Assembly: GCA_964489645.1 (NCBI GenBank)
Contig: CAZAZT010000004.1
Coordinates: 1 to 64,000 of the forward strand
Reading direction: 5' to 3'
Length of the DNA stretch: 64,000 nt
Origin: JBEEPE01 sp964489645
Lineage (GTDB): Bacteria; Verrucomicrobiota; Verrucomicrobiia; Chthoniobacterales; Chthoniobacteraceae
A model generated the notes under the pieces. That model was given only the letters and a program-made list of their open reading frames with translations, did not search any database and was not told where the DNA came from. Position 1 is the first letter of the stretch. The number at the start of each line of letters is the position of its first letter. Shown in pieces: positions 62,747-64,000 of this stretch. A program made the translations under genes and the position numbers.

Positions 62747-64000
62747 CTATCTGGGTTTGACGGGAGCGATGCGGCGTTCGAGTTCGACACGCTCTTGCGG
62801 TGAGAGGGGCAGAGAGGCGATGAAATCGGCACGGCTCCGGCCGTCGTTATATCCGAAGTGTCGGTCGGAGAGCATGGTGGTGTAGTAATCGAGCTGCGAG
62901 CCACGCGAGAGGAGAGCGGCTGCTGCGCCGGTTGCGATCTCTGGGTCGCCCCACGATTTGGTGCGGTTCCACGCGTCCATCATGACGGATTTGAGGGTGC
63001 CTTCGCGAAACGCGCCGGGAGGCAGGGATTCGATCCACGAGAGTGCGGCTGCTCGGTCTTGGTTTGCGAGGGCCCACCAGACGCCGGATGCGGCGGAGGA
63101 CATGTTGTCTTTGCTGGCCTGTTTTTCGGCGAAGGAAATGGCGGTTTCGGTGCCGGATTGTTTGAAGCGTGTGACGGCTTCGATGCTGAAGGACCAAACG
63201 TGTTTTTCGGTGTCCTTGAGCGCGTCGAACATGTCGGACGCGACGGAAGTTGAGGTGCTACGGAGGGTGTTGACGGCTTTCCCGGCGATGGTTGCGACGA
63301 GAGAGTCCCGTTGTTTGGCGATCTCAAGATCGCTCGCATTGGGGTTGCGCTTTGGGTTGTCGTTCACGAGGCCAGCGGCTGCGGCACGGAGTTCTGCGAG
63401 GGCGAGCGCGGGATCTTCGCCTGCGGCTTTGGCGGTGAGTGCGCCGAGGATGTTGGTGAGTTGCCAGTTTTTTTGGGCGCCTCGAGATCCGACGTTCTCG
63501 AGCAGTTCAGGCACGGAGCGAATGGCATTGATGGCATCTTTGAAAGAGCCGCCAGGTGTGGCGAGCCCTTGGGACAGGGCGACGGTGGGGTCGACTTCGA
63601 GATCCTTTGGAAGGGTGGCCCAAGCCTTTAGGGCTTCGCTGGCATCTTTACGGAGGAGGGCATTGAGCGCGGCTTCTGCGATGTCTTTGGATTTCGTTTC
63701 GGATGCGAGGGTGAGCGCTTTGTCTGGGTTGATTGCGGCCAGTCGTTCCGCGAGGACGGATGTTGCGAAGAACGGGCCGTCTTTGCGTTGCGCAAGTTGG
63801 GAGAGGAGGCGCTCGAGGGCGTCTTGGGGGAGATCGGCGGCTAACTTTGCGACGAGCAGTTGGAGGGAGGGGCTGTTGGGCGCTTGCTTGGAGATGCGGA
63901 TCAAGGTGTCGACCTGCTGATCGGACGAGAGGGTGTTGAATGTACTGGGCTCGGTATGGTTGGCGAGCGACTGCGTTTCTGGCTGCGCAGACGATGGAGC
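62747..64000 (-). CDS. Helical-repeat protein, paralogue of the next gene, cut by the window edge
   Basis: About 417 visible residues; the frame runs open to base 64000, so the N-terminus is outside. Repeats match those of the gene after it: LRKDASEALKAWATLPKDLE, GEDPALALAELRAAAAGL, and NQDRAAALSWIESLPPGAFR then EGTLKSVMMDAWNRTKSWGD. The C-terminus PLSPQERVELERRI parallels PLSDEEYRRLTGR of its neighbour, so the pair arose by duplication. Seven bases separate its stop from the next start. Likely an exported solenoid; the function is unknown. Confidence 0.8.
   Translation of the reverse strand, partial: APSSAQPETQSLANHTEPSTFNTLSSDQQVDTLIRISKQAPNSPSLQLLVAKLAADLPQDALERLLSQLAQRKDGPFFATSVLAERLAAINPDKALTLASETKSKDIAEAALNALLRKDASEALKAWATLPKDLEVDPTVALSQGLATPGGSFKDAINAIRSVPELLENVGSRGAQKNWQLTNILGALTAKAAGEDPALALAELRAAAAGLVNDNPKRNPNASDLEIAKQRDSLVATIAGKAVNTLRSTSTSVASDMFDALKDTEKHVWSFSIEAVTRFKQSGTETAISFAEKQASKDNMSSAASGVWWALANQDRAAALSWIESLPPGAFREGTLKSVMMDAWNRTKSWGDPEIATGAAAALLSRGSQLDYYTTMLSDRHFGYNDGRSRADFIASLPLSPQERVELERRIAPVKPR

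Noticed and set aside
1..64000. CRISPR arrays, insertion sequences, prophage or integrase genes
   Set aside because: I noticed no regularly spaced direct repeats, transposase or integrase proteins, or terminal inverted repeats in the window.

Overview
The window is a GC-rich scaffold piece from a bacterium of the PVC superphylum, most likely Verrucomicrobiota. Three things point there: several proteins of the DUF1501, DUF1549/DUF1553, DUF1552 and DUF1587/1592/1588/1585 families, which are hallmarks of Verrucomicrobiota and Planctomycetota; a nearly complete peptidoglycan and cell-division (dcw) cluster with a murC-murB fusion; and a meso-diaminopimelate type MurE. No 16S rRNA gene is present, so the placement is an inference. 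Three runs of exactly 100 N (18917-19016, 23247-23346, 33349-33448) are assembly gaps, and each one removes gene ends.

Layout. 1-2568 (minus): a cytochrome-type DUF1592 gene with a frame break, followed by the start of a DUF1552 gene. 2872-6588 (minus): cysE and valS. 6741-6817: tRNA-Pro(GGG). 7079-12602 (plus): a second DUF1552/DUF1592 pair, whose DUF1592 member carries a triplicated module. 12776-15052: class I lysyl-tRNA synthetase and dihydrofolate reductase. 15244-18045: pyruvate phosphate dikinase, followed by a clear terminator. 18155-21986: a proline-rich exported protein, a TPR protein, a small coiled-coil protein and an NtrC-type regulator. 21990-23246 (minus): a phosphodiesterase that converges on the regulator.

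23347-43387 (plus) is the dcw cluster: mraZ, rsmH, an ftsL-like gene, ftsI, murE, murF, mraY, murD, a LysM protein, ftsW, murG, murC-murB, ddl, ftsQ, ftsA, ftsZ. Most neighbours overlap by the four bases ATGA or GTGA, so translation is probably coupled. The cluster makes UDP-MurNAc-pentapeptide from UDP-GlcNAc-enolpyruvate, converts it to lipid II, and supplies divisome proteins. A likely terminator follows ftsZ. Its promoter lies in the gap before mraZ. FtsZ is unusual: the catalytic T7-loop motif is not conserved.

43610-46327 (plus) is a GH9 glycoside hydrolase. 46346-57601 (minus) is a six-gene set of exported proteins: DUF1549/DUF1553 cytochrome, DUF1501, beta-propeller, GH88/GH105-like hydrolase with an extra N-terminal domain, SASA-type acetylesterase, and cytochrome c/beta-propeller protein. 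A second DUF1549/DUF1553 + DUF1501 pair runs divergently (57686-61457, plus). The set looks like a surface or periplasmic system for an acetylated, uronic-acid-containing polysaccharide, coupled to c-type cytochromes; the substrate is an inference. The window ends in two tandem paralogous helical-repeat proteins (61489-64000, minus), the second cut by the window edge.
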